64,000 bases of DNA. Source: Lumnitzera littorea. Lineage: Eukaryota > Streptophyta > Magnoliopsida > Myrtales > Combretaceae. Positions within the stretch are counted from its first letter, which is position 1, and every line of letters starts with the position of its first letter. The DNA is taken from NCBI GenBank assembly GCA_024138015.1, contig JAMXBB010000004.1:5081700-5145699 (forward strand). Reading direction: 5' to 3'. The position numbers and the translations under genes are program-made. Of this stretch, positions 12,360 through 25,620 are shown piece by piece. The notes beneath the pieces were generated by a model, which saw only the letters and a program-made list of their open reading frames with translations, searched no databases and was not told the origin of the DNA.

Positions 12360-13434
12360 GTAAGTTGGGTTATTACTTATTGTAATAGAATGCTAGTTTT
12401 ACGGTACTCGGAGACTTAGGATTGTATATGGTTGTGGTTGTAATTAGTTTACACATGTGTTTGATGTATTTGAATTCGTACTGAAATCGTGGTATGATAG
12501 ATTTTGTGTTATGATTGAATTGGTGTGAATTGTTTGAAAACCTAAATGAAATTTAATCTTATTCGACTTTAATGACCAAAAATGCCATGCATTGCAACTC
12601 GTTAGGGGATTATTAGGATTTTCCAACTAAATACCGACTCCTTCGAAAAGGATAGCGCAATATTGCATAATGATCCTTTCTTCATCCTTAGTCGAACTAA
12701 GTGATAAGAGAGGAGGTCGTGGTGAGGATGAAGTCAATGGTTCGAAGGTAGTCGCGGAAGGAGCGAGGTCTCTATTGCACAAGCCTGAGTTTGGTTGTGA
12801 GCTACTGCATAACATGGAAACTCCTCAACCCGGATTAGAGCGGGTGAAATTTGTCCGATTTCACAATGGACCGGACTACGTTGTGCGATGACATTTAATT
12901 GTTGCACTACATGAAAATAATTGCTTGATAATCTTGTTTGTGCTTGTATGCATTTATGAGTCTCCAATTCAACTTACTAAGCTGTAGTTATTCACACCCT
13001 TATAGATTCTTTTGCAGGTCCTAATTTCTGAATACTTCAAGTATTATACCACCCTACAATTACCAAGAGGTTAGTCCTTTTGAAGCTAAGGGTGTGAGGA
13101 TCAATTTACTTAGTAATGATGTGTAGCTAGAGTGCCCTTTGTAGTTAAGGATGAAAAACTGATAGTTATTATGTAAATTTGTGAACAGTTATGAATATGT
13201 AGAATTTCTTGGGAAATTCTGTGGACTTTACATATAATTATATATGTTTATTAGAAGTTTGTAATATTTATCATAATTGTAGTTAAACTTTTAATTGGAC
13301 TGTTTACTTCAAAGCAAGGAGTCGTCAACGCCTTGTGTAGATCATGTCTATGGTAGGCACTGTGAGGCCAGTTACTATCATAGAATGGTTTACACGGCGA
13401 GACTGTTGCAACTCTGCGACTTGAGGGCGTAATA

Positions 13435-14008
13435 GCTTCCTAATACTCGCACAACAGGGTCATGATCTTGTAGGGGGAAGGACCCAATGCTCAAGTAGAG
13501 AGATAGGTTGATGAGCTTGGAAAGTGAGAAGAAAGAGATGAACATCTACCCAAATATGGCTAAGCTCTTAGCCATGACGAGTCAACTGGCTGACCTAAAA
13601 GAAGACCCAAGTCAAAAGGAGAATTTATTTCAAATCCAATGTTTGATAAATAAAAAGATCTGTTCCTTAATTGTTGATGGAAGAAACTGTACCAACATTT
13701 TTTCCATTGAGCTAGTTGCAAGGATGAAGCTACTAACTTTTTCTCATCTGCGATCTTACAGATTGAAGTGGTTCAATGATAACAAAATAGTCCATGTTCA
13801 CAAAAGAGCTCAAATACCCTTTAGAGCAAGGCCATACAAGGATGAAGTAACATTAGATGTGGTACCCATGAATGCTGCCTATCTCCTATTAGGACAAACT
13901 TGAGAGTAATCTCAAAAAGTGATCTATGAAGGCTTCCACAACACTTATATAGTTCGGAAGGATGGGAAAAACTATTGCTTAACTCCCATGAATGTTGAGG
14001 AAATTTAG
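13435..14008 (+). pseudogene. Element A gag end and retropepsin-like protease remnant
   Basis: This continues element A after solo LTR copy 2. The first codons give the end of the zinc-knuckle region. An open stretch of 131 codons (13508-13903) then resembles the gypsy aspartic protease: an INKKICSLIVDG strand containing the DG of the active-site region, then NIFSIELV, and the flap-side pattern KDEVTLDVVPMNAAYLLLG. Past stops at 13901 and 13907 the similarity goes on (VIYEGFHNTYIVRKDGK) to a stop at 14006. A polypurine tract and the 3' LTR follow at once, so reverse transcriptase, RNase H and integrase are absent. This is either an internal deletion or a gag-protease-only non-autonomous element. 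Confidence 0.8.
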
Positions 14009-14028
14009 AAGAGCCCTACACCTATGGT

Positions 14029-14049
14029 AAAAAGAAAGGGGAAAAGAAG
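14029..14049 (+). other. Polypurine tract of element A
   Basis: A 21-base all-purine run sits 2 bases before the 3' LTR start at 14052, where the plus-strand primer of an LTR retrotransposon belongs. Confidence 0.8.
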
Positions 14050-14051
14050 TT

Positions 14052-14810
14052 TGAAGTTCTACCGGCCTCCAAGGAATCAGAGGTCCAACTAACCAAGGTC
14101 TAGAAGTAAGAACCAGCTAGGCAAAGGACCCAACCCTTTTTGTTGACTAACTCTCAAGTTCAACAACTGTAGGACAACCACACTAGGAGATCAGCTAAAC
14201 ACAACAAGACTTTAGCGACTTCACCTTAAGCTTAGACATTCAATTGCTAGCCTCCTCTAGTTCGGAACCGGCCTATTTTAAGATAGCTTGATTGTCCTGT
14301 ATGTCGACCTTCTTACTAAAACACATAGTTTTGTACACTTATAAATATTTTCTTTATTTTAATTCATAAGCTTAATCTTTAAGGTTTAAGACCTTATAAA
14401 TTATTATAGCTTTACCATTAGGGTTTAAACTTGCTATAATAGTGATTTGTTGTAGTTAATTGCAGAATATATCATGAATGAATAGTAATTCAGCTTCTCC
14501 TTTTTATACTCGAGTGTTTTTCTTACAAGGGACACATGACCTTCCTTTATTGATTATCTAGAAGACTTCCCTCTTTAATCCTTTGTTCTTATCAATCTTC
14601 TTAGCAAGATTGTGATGAGCCTTCATTTGAGTGTGTTTAACCCTTATTTGAAAATCCAAATATTGATTTAGAGTTCATGAGTCAGTTCATGTTCATGTTC
14701 ATGTTAGGTGTGTCATATCCTTACACGTTGACAATCAACCGAACCCGAATACCCATTTGTGTGTTCGCTGCACATGGTGCTCCGTTGACCTCCGAACGTG
14801 GAGCATATCA
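14052..14810 (+). repeat. 3' LTR of gypsy element A
   Basis: Starts TGAAGTTCT directly after the polypurine tract, ends gcatatca, and is 759 bp, exactly the length of the 5' copy at 4774-5532. A TTCATG repeat (14683-14706) marks a small expansion not seen in the 5' copy. Confidence 0.85.
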
Positions 14811-15665
14811 ATTCTTCTCGTCATGCATTACTGCTTCTTCAATTTCTTTCTTATTTTTGAAAACCACTTTCCTACTTTCTCACTTCCTTCTTTTTTATTT
14901 TCCCCTTCCTTAAATTCCTTATCACACGATAAAGAAATAAAACACTCCCATCCATTTTCCAAAACAAAACTGTCCACCCTCATCCTCCAACAACCCTCAA
15001 ACGGTAACATGGCCACACTCCGGCAACCTCGATGAATACCACACCAGCCGTGCAACCACCAGTAACCAACCATACAAGTACTACCCATCGCCACTGCACA
15101 CTCACACGCATACCACTAAGACCTTCAAAAGGCTGCACAAGGTTCATAGGCAAGCAGCGATAGTGGATGCTTTAACAGGACAAAACTTCAATAATTCCAG
15201 TGAGTCACTAAGTCTAAGTCGACCTTATTTCTTCACTTCGTTCTACTGTGATACAGAGATCTCTATTCTCAATTTCTCTGACATTCTAGTCACGTTCCGA
15301 TTTTCATGGCTTTGGTTCTCCTGTTGTTCGACGATGCGAGTTGAACTATTCATTTTCATTGGTCGATCCATAGGTCCACGAGCATCGCCAATTGATTTTC
15401 TTTGTTCCGAACTTCAATGCGATGTCTGGTGAGTCACCTGTTTTCCTTGTTGGTGGTCCTGCGGTGTGATTCTCTACACTCGAAAATCCGTACAAGTCTC
15501 GTTTTATTCATCTTGTACTACATCTCACCCATTTGTTTCCCAGTATGGAATGTACAAACAGTAGTTAACATCGATGGTGATTACTGATCTTACAATTTAA
15601 GATGTAGTAATTGTGCTTGATGACAGTTTTAAGGAAAATTATCATGCTTTCTTACTATAGCATTA
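14811..15665 (+). other. Unidentified pyrimidine- and C-rich, leader-like sequence
   Basis: Directly right of element A there is a pyrimidine-rich run (14811-14930), then a C/A-rich stretch (14950-15180), then GTGAGT-containing spots (about 15200 and 15430). Several short overlapping open frames exist on both strands, but none resembles a protein family. The composition is like a spliced 5' leader of a gene or retrotransposon. No downstream coding part was found. Confidence 0.3.
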
Positions 15666-16940
15666 AAAAGTTATGATTGTATTTGATACTCAAAATTTAC
15701 TAAAATATGCAATTTATTGAATTAATTTTGAAATAGTCAATTTAATACTTAAATAAAGTAATTATTGTTTTTATACTATCTGACATAGTTATATTAATAT
15801 CTATCGTCTATTAACATGGCACATATTGACATGCGACAGTAGCATGAATGGACACACATTTTGTTTGTGAGCTAATGTGGCATAACTTGGAATGTGGTGC
15901 CTTATTGATGTAGTAGATATTGACATATGATAATAGCATAAATAGATACATGGCATGATATCTTATTAGTGTGCTAACGTATCATAGCTTGACACATGAC
16001 ACCTTAAAAAGGTAATTAATTGTCATCATAAATGCAAGTGTAGACTATGCCAATTCTATCATCTCATTTCTTCATATGACCTAAGTTACAACTCATAATA
16101 TATAAAGGGCTTATCTTGTGTAGCATCTCTTGTAGTATTTGTGACAAAGGTGAACGTTAACTTGCAATTTTTGCAAAATGTGGATTTGGATTTGATTAAA
16201 TTTTTTTCACTCAATTCAACTTTTAATTTAAAAGAAATTGCTCAATATTTAATTTAGTCCATGATTCATTTTAAACCATATAAAAATTTATATAAAAAAC
16301 TTTCTAAAATACGATTTAAATTCATATCAACATGGGCTCTTCAAGCAAATGTTACAGTTGAAGAGTTCACTTTAATATGGATTTAGAAAATGTTTCAGAA
16401 AAATTTTTATAAAAACTTTTTGTATAATTTAAAAAGGAATAATAGAATAGATTAAGTACAAAGAAATTTCTTTTAAAATAAAAGTTGAATTAAGGCAGAC
16501 AAATTAAGTCAAATTCGAGCCCTTCTCTTACGAAAATTGTAAGTTGGAGTTCACCTTTGTCACAGGTCCCACATAAGATGCTACACTAGATAACCCTTTA
16601 TATGTTATAGGTTGCCACTTGAGTTATGTGAAGGAATGACTTGGTAGACTTAGCCTGATCTATACTTTCTTTTATTATGATAGTTAATTGCTTTTTTAAG
16701 GTGCCACATATTAAGTTATGCCACATCAGTACATTACCATGATATCATGCCACCTGTGAATTTATGTTACTATTACGTGTCAATATGTGACATATTAACA
16801 AACGAATATTAATAGAGTTACATTAACTAGTATAAATGATAATAAAAACTTCATTTAGGAGTTAAATTGACCATTTCAAAGTTAAGATAATAGGTTACAT
16901 ATTTTAGTAAACTCTGGATACTAAATGCGATAATAACCCT
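15666..16940. mobile_element. Foldback (long inverted repeat) element 1
   Basis: The left arm (from about 15666) and right arm (to about 16940) are imperfect reverse complements. Examples are the tttactaaaatatg segment near 15700 against its complement near 16905, and ggtaattaattgtcatc (about 16013) against its complement near 16680. The centre is near 16350. No transposase is present. The element at 31287-32215 shares its arms and centre. This suggests a non-autonomous DNA transposon, perhaps MULE-like, with arms of about 600 bp. The exact ends are uncertain by about 10 bases. Confidence 0.75.
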
Positions 16941-18229
16941 AACATTAAACTATGAGAAGATGCACGTATAAATGCTTCATTTTTGTTTTGGCCAAAAAAA
17001 AAAAAAAAGGTAAAGAAAGATATCTTTCAATAATTTTTTGTATATGTTGTTTATTTGTTAGGTAAATGTCATGGTATCTAATCTTTATCTATTTTTACAA
17101 TTTACTATTGGAAGTTCAAAATTATCAATTTGAATACTTGAATTTCACCCATTTTTACAATAAAGTACATAACATTGTCTATTTTTACAATTAACTTCCT
17201 ATATTTTCCCCTTTTTTTGCAATTAACAACCTAGTTTAGGTATTAGTAATGACTTCAAAAAGCTTGCAGGTAGTAAAGTGACACTTTTAAGCTCAAGTAA
17301 TAAATAACTAGACAAAGTTTAGGTATCAAATGCATGACATTTACACTTATTTTTTGTATATATTATTATAACTTGAATAAGGGAATGGTGTAATCTTATT
17401 TATAATGAAATGAATTAGTGATCATTTGTAATACTTGTTGGATTAACATTAGTATAGTTAATTCATATCATTTTCTAAACTAAATTTATGAATTAGTTTA
17501 CAAATGAGTTGATAAATTAATTGATTCGTTATTGTGATCACTTACGTTGTTAATTAATTCACCTCTTCGTATTTTCTCAATTAGTCAATTTGCTAATCAG
17601 ATCGTTAATTGTTTATGTCATAATCAGATAACATATTACGAAATTACTCTTACATTACATGACGAAGTCAATTATTGTATACAATTGATATGACCATATT
17701 AATATCGTACGGAATAAAACCTTTTGTTAATATATAAATGACCAAAAACATATACTATCTACTCTATGATCTGTATAATAAGTATATACATATATATGTC
17801 AAAGCCAAAATATTTCAAAACGTTTTATATATACCAAATCGTATGTATCTTGTATGCTTAAATAAAATCTGTTCAGTCATATATAATACATAGTGCGTTA
17901 AATGCATTACCAACAAACACATTAAGGAATTACATTTTGTATCTTATTGCACACATAAGGAAATAGTTAATCTATTTTAAAATACTAGATATCACTTGTA
18001 TGCGAGTTTTTCGTGTTATTTCATACTCAATTAAAGTAGTTTTTATATTTTCCTCAAACAACTAGGAGTCTTTTTTTTTATTTAATAGAAATTCATTAAA
18101 AGAATACTAATGGTTGACTTGTTTTATAAACTTAATAAACTTGCATATAATGGTAAGTCAATTAAACATTCTTGTAATTTTTACATATTATTCCATATGA
18201 AAATACAAGTAGTTAGCTTTGCAAAGATT
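16941..18229. other. AT-rich stretch, no gene seen
   Basis: Low-complexity A/T-rich sequence with short poly-A and poly-T runs. No long open frame, splice-linked exons or repeat ends were recognised. Confidence 0.5.
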
Positions 18230-20425
18230 ATAAAAGTACGAAAAGCCAACATGAAATGAGAAAATTATGATTAAAACAAGGAAATGGGTCACAATTGGGA
18301 AAGCTAAGACCTTAGTTTGAACTTCTGTATTATAAGTGCTTTTTAGACCACGAAAACCCTATCTATTAGTACCCATAGGTGAATATTTAAATTAGTGGAT
18401 GTAATCCCATGATTCGTAAAGAAACAATCAAAATAGAAGTCAAGCTAATGAGTAAATCAACATAATATGCTGAAGGAATATGAAATAACATGCTAGAGGA
18501 ATAAACCATGAGGGAGGAAATTCACCAATTTGGCGCTAAACAATGTAATCTAGCACTCAATTAAGGACTTGTAAAGGAGTTCGAATTTATAACTGAATGG
18601 TGATTAATACTAATAAACAATTGATTTGGAAACTTGGGAGTGAAAGAATATATTCTAAAATCATATCCCTATCATGGCTTATAAGACCTTTGAATCCTTA
18701 AAATTGTGTTTAAGGAACATAATCGGGGGATAATATGACAAATTCCTAAAATTTGACAATCAAACAAACCGAGTATCTTCAAATAACCTAGTTCAAAGAA
18801 CCAAACAAATCCTCTATAGGAATTTCACCAAAATGCAAGTATCTAATTGCCCCATATGATAATACGACTCAATATCTTTAGAACGACTATAAATATGAAA
18901 GAATTTGGTTTTAAATGAATAAACTATGACAAAAACATTAAGGTAGTTCGTATTTAGGAAATAGGTGAATTTCGGTAGTCATTTAGTTCATTTGAGTTGC
19001 CTTGCTTTTCTAGCTTATCTCTAAGTGATTTTGATCTTAATCTTCGATTTGGAGGATCAATGCAATTAGTGCTCCACCATATCCATGTGAGTGATTGTTT
19101 ATGTTTATTATACTTGTTTATGCTTGTAGTATAGTTACACATTAATTTAATGACACAAATATATGAATTGTATGTGAGGAAATAGGATATCTGTGTACTT
19201 GATATTTGGTGTTTTGTTATGTGAAAAATACTCTAAATTATATGAAAATGAGATATTGGGTGCTGCATAATTTCGCATTGCATCTTTTGTTGACTGCTTG
19301 CTATATTTGATTGATCACCCTATAAGACACCTAAGAATGATCAAAACTAAAATAAACTAGGCACCATTGCATGACTTGCATGAACAAGACAAGGCTACTA
19401 GCATCATGTTGTGGTATAGAGAGGCCATGTGAAGGTGATTCTTCATTTGATGTAACCTCAGTTCAACCTATAGAAACTACTTGGTATCGGGAAATGTTTT
19501 CCTTTGATTGGGACTTCATTTAAGGATTCATTACTTAGGGTTGAGAGAGATTGCATGTACTTCTCACATCCACACTCTTGGGCATAATTATATATTATTA
19601 GATCTACTATTTTCAAAAAGAAGAAAATACATATTAAAAATAATTCGCTTGAACAATCAGCTTATGACTAAAGACTATATATTTTATAAGCTATGCTTGA
19701 GCTTTGAGCTCACGATGAGATGACTAATCCATAAGCTCGCAGGGCTATTACCTAAAGTGATTGGAGCATAACGCTGACATGTTAGAACTTATTTCCTAAC
19801 TCTTACCAGCTAGAGGGTGTAAATTTCTTTTGTACCTAGTTGCTCGAAGATTATGGATATTCTTATATTCATATAACTATTTCATACATAATATATCAAT
19901 AATTGGTAACTTGTTTGCTTTTACTAGTTATATGATATGGGAGATTATCTCACTAATTAGTAGTGGCTTACACTTCAATAGTCTTTCTTACAAGTCATTT
20001 CAAAGCTAAGAATAGGTTAGGAGCCAACTAACAAGTGTACGAAACTCATTTCTTGGAGAATGGGTGTATATTTGGTTCGAATAGATTGTGCAATGAAGAA
20101 TTTTAAAACATGTTCTCTTCTACTTTCAAAATCTCTACCATTATAGATTTATTTCGAACTAATAAGCTTTAGAAGGTTTTGACTACCTAATCTTATTATT
20201 TGGTAGGGGGTTCCAATTTCCTACAGTTTTGGTAAACTTTAAATATTGATTTTATACCTATTTTCTTATTTATCAAATATATCTACCATGATTAAATAAA
20301 GCGAGTGATTATTTAGCTAGAATCTTACAATTTTTTATTTGTAAGATAATTTTTATATTATAGTTGCACACTTAATATAATGATTTTAAGTTAATTCTAC
20401 TAAGCATCCTTTTAAGGTTGTTACA
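18230..20425 (+). repeat. Possible LTR of another retrotransposon family
   Basis: The layout resembles the 3-kb LTR family without clear alignment: an exon-like stretch ends at a GTGAGTG donor near 19086, an acceptor-like ctcgcag ends near 19742, and a possible LTR end gttgttaca lies at 20425. No partner LTR or target duplication was found, and the left edge is arbitrary. Confidence 0.3.
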
Positions 20426-21399
20426 CCTCCAAATGCATGCAAATCCAAAATAGTGGAGTAGATTATTAACTTCATGTAAAGTGCAACGATTCTTGCATGG
20501 CTTAGTTTGCAGATAACGAAGTAAGATAGCTACAATGCATCATTGATTTTAGCTCCCATGTAACAGTGATAGCATTTCAATTAATATAAGGGAGATCATG
20601 TAATGCATGTCAATTTTTAATTAGGATTCGGGTTCATAATTAATTCAATTATGGAAACACTTCATTATTAATAATATGCAAGCATTCATCCATTCAACAT
20701 AACCAATATTTAATAAAACCACATTTATGGGACTTAGACCTTTATATAGACTTTGCAAGATATGTTAGTGATGGCTTTTTAGTAAAAACGTTTTTGCCAA
20801 GTTAAAGTTAATGAACATGCTCATAAAATGAAATTGGACATGGGTTAGTAATTAGATTATTGATTAAATATTTTTTAATGAATGATTTTTGAATATTGAA
20901 AGTTAGAAATTTTAATCAAATTGGTTTTATTCAAGTAAGACATGTAGTGGATTGTTATTCCCTTTTAGATTTTGGGGCATGACATCTTATGCATTAAGGA
21001 AGATTTTATATTCACACATGATAAACTTGTCCTACACATGAATGTCAACTATCGAGTAACCTTTATCTCTTTCTCTCTCCCTTTGTCACGCATTGTTGGG
21101 GACCCTAGTCAGGACAACACGTTGGGAATGCCTTTTAGGAAAGGAAGCATTTCTACAAGTGCTTCCTTTCAATCAAACACTTGTAAAGCATCTAAATGGA
21201 CCACATGCCTAGGCCTTTTCTCAAATTGACTCGGTAACTTATTTTCAAGCCTTTTCAATTACCTTTACTTCATCCACTAATGCAATGCAAGTCTTTATTT
21301 CAAAGTCCATGAGCCTTTGATGCATCTTAGGCTTTAAACCATCCATTGATGTTTGTACCTTTAAGGCTTCACTATCTTGTAAGATTATGGGGCAAATAA
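20426..21399. other. No recognisable gene or repeat boundary
   Basis: AT-rich with scattered short open frames, the longest 85 codons (20972-21229). None resembles a known protein. Confidence 0.4.
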
Positions 21400-24300
21400 T
21401 AGTAACTAACTGAATTCATTTTGTAAGTCATGTACTTTATTATTTAGGTTCTAAGCAGATAATTTAGGATGTTCGTGAAGATAATTTGATTGAGTTGAGG
21501 TTTTGTAATTAAGTTACAAGAATTAGTTGAAGAGACCCCAGTTATAGACTTTGAAAGTACAATAAAGTAATAAAAATATAGCTAAAATAGTTTGTTTTCA
21601 ATATATCAATCTATAATTATAGGAAATGTACGAATTAAGCCTCTATAGTTAATGAACTCTTAATGATAAAAATAATTTTGTACAAAAAATATATCTAATA
21701 ATATAGAAATAGTATTTGGAAACATTGATATGCATGATAAATATTTACTTTATAGGGATATACAAAATATATTGCAAATTATGGAAATTACACAAAGTAT
21801 ATATAGAAAATTATTAAAAATTAACAAATAACTTCAAAGAATATAAAAGAATGAATGGGCACTTATACAAAATGTGGGTAATGCATGGCTAGATGAAAAA
21901 AAAGGGTAAGAACAAGTGTGAATGTAAGGGTATGGCACTTGTAAATTGGGAAGGATAATTTGAAAGCCACCTAATGCTTAGTATAAATTCTTAAATCCTT
22001 TTCCATTTTAGTTGCTGATCTTGTTGTAATTTTGATATGAGGTAGCATGTTATATGACAAGAAGATTGTGTCTTTGCTCAAATGTAATTAGGAAGTGCTT
22101 AGGTTAGTGATTGGAGACTTGATATGGAAGTTGGATTAAGATATTGAAGAGTCAAACCATTCCCATTTGCTATCAAATTTATAGAATAAGTAATGGCATG
22201 AAGTGAAATAGTGAGATTTAGGTTAAAAGATTGTAGTTAGAAGCTAAATCAGAGGGTAATTTGTTAAAAAACATTAAAATTGATCAAATTCAAAGGTTAG
22301 CTCAAATGTTAGTCTAGTCATGGAAACTTTACTATAATATGAGTCAAAGAGTTCCTTGCCTAAGACTCCAAGAACCATATTCACTAGACTCTAACTTAGA
22401 GGTTATTAAAAACAAAGTTCAAACTCTAAAATCTTCCACACTTAAGTACTAATGACGTAATCACCTAAAGACAATTAATTTATAATCTCATATTTTAACA
22501 AGCGAATTATTGATTTTATATGCAATAAAACTAAGAATAACAATTGCAAAATGAAAACTATGAAGGAGTAATGGAAAAATAAGGAATGAATACATGGATT
22601 CGATTAGATCCTAAAGCGTAAAGTTGAGGAAGCAAAACTACTTATAAAATAGATCAAGATGATTAACCAACTTAAGTTTTGCCTAAGAGTGATTTGGATA
22701 GAATCCTAAGAACATCTAAGGAAGCTAAGTAAAGCTTAATTGATATGACCAATTTGAGTGACTAAGCTCCAAGTAATTGGGATCAATATCTTATAGCATT
22801 TTGGAGTACTATTTCTAAATACTTGGAAACTTTAGTATATTTTTACTTATGGTTGTAATTAGTTGTTTGTGTGAGAGTGGCAAATATGCTTAAAATTTGA
22901 TTTGCTGTGGTGAGAATTGAGCTCCATGTTATGTTTTTAAGTTATTTTGCTTGGATTGTTTGAAAATTGTTTATTACCTCAGAGATGAACTAATTTGAAC
23001 TCAATCTAACTTTTAACTTGATAAGCATTGCAATCTATTAGAGGACGATTAGGATTATTGGGATAAATATAGACCTTTTAATGAAGATAGCTAAAAGGAT
23101 CCTTTTTCCAACTCTCAAACAAACTAAGTGATAGGAGAAGAGGTTGCATTAAAGTTAAGAACCGTAGTTCGAAGGTAGTCTTAAGAGGAGCACGTTTTAC
23201 ATTGCTTGATTCGGCCTTGATTCGTAGATGGAACTTACTTATTCATACATTTGTATTTAACTAACTTGATTGAAAACCTCATTTGTTTTGGCTAAATGCA
23301 TATGTGCACATTTATCCCTCCTTATAGCACATATTTATGCATTTCATGGTGTTTTTATTGTGAATTTTGTTTAGAAATCATAAAAAATACAAATTTTCTA
23401 ATAAATTGCATGAATATTGAGAAATGGGATAAAAAAAAAAATCTAATTTTAGTGGCTCGCTTGAAGACTCATGTTTCCCCCTTAGTTTTATGCCCTTTAA
23501 TGGCCATTTGGTCTTGCTTCAAAATAAAAATTGCACTTGTGAGCTAGTTATCCGTACCTTATTTGCATTATCATAATTTGCAATGTCTTTCGCTGCAATA
23601 ATTGTTCAGGGGTATTAATGAACTTTTTATTACTAATGAAAAAAAAGAGTAAGACTTTTAGTCTTTGTTAGTTTTGGAATGTTTTCGAAGTGGATAGTGA
23701 AATTTCATCTGCTAAGACCTAGGAGCTTATTTGAGATTTGCTAATTTTGTATTAGAAGTTAGATTTGAATATATCCATTAAGGTATTTTATTTTCCTTAT
23801 TATTTCAATTATTATATATTTTGATTCATTTAGATATTGTGATATGATATTATGCTTAGAATATGTTTTACATTTATGAATTTGATGAATTAATATGTTT
23901 TATGTATTGTTCCGATATTGATATTGATATTAACTACTTAGGCATTTTTCAATTGTATTAATTGTCTATCTAGTTAATGCTTGGCCAACACTTTTTAGTT
24001 AGATATAGTTAGAAGATATTCAAGAGGGTTTAAATAACTCATAATGAATATAGCTTGAATTTATGAAAGAACTTGTTATAGGAATATGCGAGTTTTAATT
24101 AAATTCATGAATTGACGTACTTAATGCAATTGGAAATATAGTTAAAGTCATGAAAGCATACTTAAACCATATTTCTAACCAGAGTAATGATTTTAGTATG
24201 AGCAAATCACTATTTACTTGATAGTTATAGATAAATCACTTTGGCAGGTGAATTTATGTTATAATTAGAATGTCGTTACTCTGAAAGGTGGGTAAGTTCT

Positions 24301-25172
24301 AATGAGTTTAGTCAATTTCAAATATCGATTGAAGATACCGCATCTATTCAAATGAGAATAAATTTGCAAATCCCAATTTGATCCTTTTTTATCTCTTAAA
24401 CTGGGACCCTCATAGTGTAGCTAAGACATCTGGTTTAGTGTTCAATTTATTAATTAATTTTTACTTCCTTTTTAATTTAATTATTGATAACTTAGCATAA
24501 GAAAAAACTCGAGTAGTTTAATACCTAGTACCTAACTCCCTATAGAATACGACCTTGACTCGTTATTTATACTACTTCTACGATCCAATTCACTTGTCGA
24601 TTCTCACACACGCTTTAATTCAATGTTCTTCTATCTTTATCCCACTTATTAAGTAAGTCCTTGCTCATTCCCCTTTAAGTTCTTTTGCAAGTCTAAAGTA
24701 GAAGATACCATCTCACCAAATTTTCAATCTAACAATGAATGGGGTGGGAAATGAGGATAATTAAGAAATGGTTAGACTTTGTTATCTTTTGTGCTTTTTG
24801 AGAAAACTAATCGGGTCTCCCTAGGCAACCTAGTATTTTTTAACTTCTGGTCTATATATAAAGAATAAGAACTTGTGGATTTTACAAGTTTTCTTTTGAA
24901 AATCTTAACTAACTTTTCATGTAAATATAATCTTATAAATAATTATGCGATTTGAAGTTATGTAATATAAGTTTCCTATGAAAAACGATTTTTTTTTTTA
25001 GATTAAACTAGATGTTTTATATAAAAGAAATACCAAATTGAATGCTTCAAAGTGGTTGAGTCAATATACCTCATGTAAACTATTCCTATGATAGCAACTG
25101 TAAAACTTACTTCTATTTTAGAATGGTTTATACTGTAGAATTATTATGACTCCTCCTATTTAGGGCATGACA
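21400..25172 (+). mobile_element. Highly degraded copy of the 3-kb LTR family
   Basis: The right end (25050-25172) clearly matches the end of the solo LTRs and finishes gggcatgaca. The conserved island is recognisable at about 23030-23220, including ttcgaaggtagtc, and a donor-like caagtaattggga lies near 22770. The acceptor-side segment ttcttttgcaag is near 24680. About 1.3 kb of unrelated sequence (roughly 23300-24640) separates parts that are adjacent in other copies, so another insertion is likely there. The left boundary is approximate. Confidence 0.55.
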
Positions 25173-25329
25173 TATTTTCATACCGATCTATTGTTAGACT
25201 ACCCTTCTTTAAGTGAAAGAGGTTTGCACTCATCTTAATGCTTAAATTATTAAGGAAATTCTCTTGCAAAAATTCAACTTAAAAGGTATTCTAATTAGTT
25301 TTGCAAGGTAAAATCCTATCTTTTATGTC

Positions 25330-25620
25330 CTAGTACGTATAAGTACATATTTTCAATATGTTCCAAAAGCCACTTTTTGATTTTTTAGAATTTCATGGAC
25401 CACATATGACTATTCTATTTAAGCAAACCAACCTTTAACATCTTCAAGCTTACCTATTGCTCCATAGGAATTGATTTGACTTGATAAAATTCGGAAAGAT
25501 GCTTCTTTTGTGGCTTGACCTCAATTTGTCGTTGATTTATATCTTCTTGTCCTTTCCTGAGATTAGCTTAAACTTAAGCTGGGTTAGGGCTAGAGCTAGT
25601 TGTTATGGGGTTATCCTCTT
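25330..25620 (-). pseudogene. Possible decayed gypsy gag fragment
   Basis: On the minus strand, conceptual translation gives short matches to the start of the retrotransposon Gag domain (GKLEDVKGWFA, then VAFGTY) broken by stops. It sits next to the degraded LTR end at 25172. The match is weak and made by eye. It may be internal sequence of an old inverted element. Confidence 0.3.

Larger units (their letters stand above)
7005..13434 (+). mobile_element. Solo LTR copy 2 of the 3-kb family, itself interrupted
   Basis: The LTR runs from TGTAAGCTC (7005) to a decayed end gcgtaata (13434, family end gcgtgaca). It interrupts the gag zinc knuckle of element A. The flanking pentamers acttc (7000-7004) and gcttc (13435-13439) agree at 4 of 5 positions. 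Positions 7341-10846 plus one copy of ATATT belong to a later inverted solo LTR. Without these the element is about 2.92 kb, matching sister copies of 3.03 and 3.08 kb. The second part carries a TATA box (11107-11116), a GTGAGT donor (11359-11364), a mini-exon (12303-12359) and the acceptor tttgcag ending at 13017. Confidence 0.9.

Noticed and set aside
14677..15587. Several overlapping open frames on both strands right of element A
   Set aside because: They are short, mutually overlapping and do not resemble any family; kept only as an unidentified leader-like stretch.
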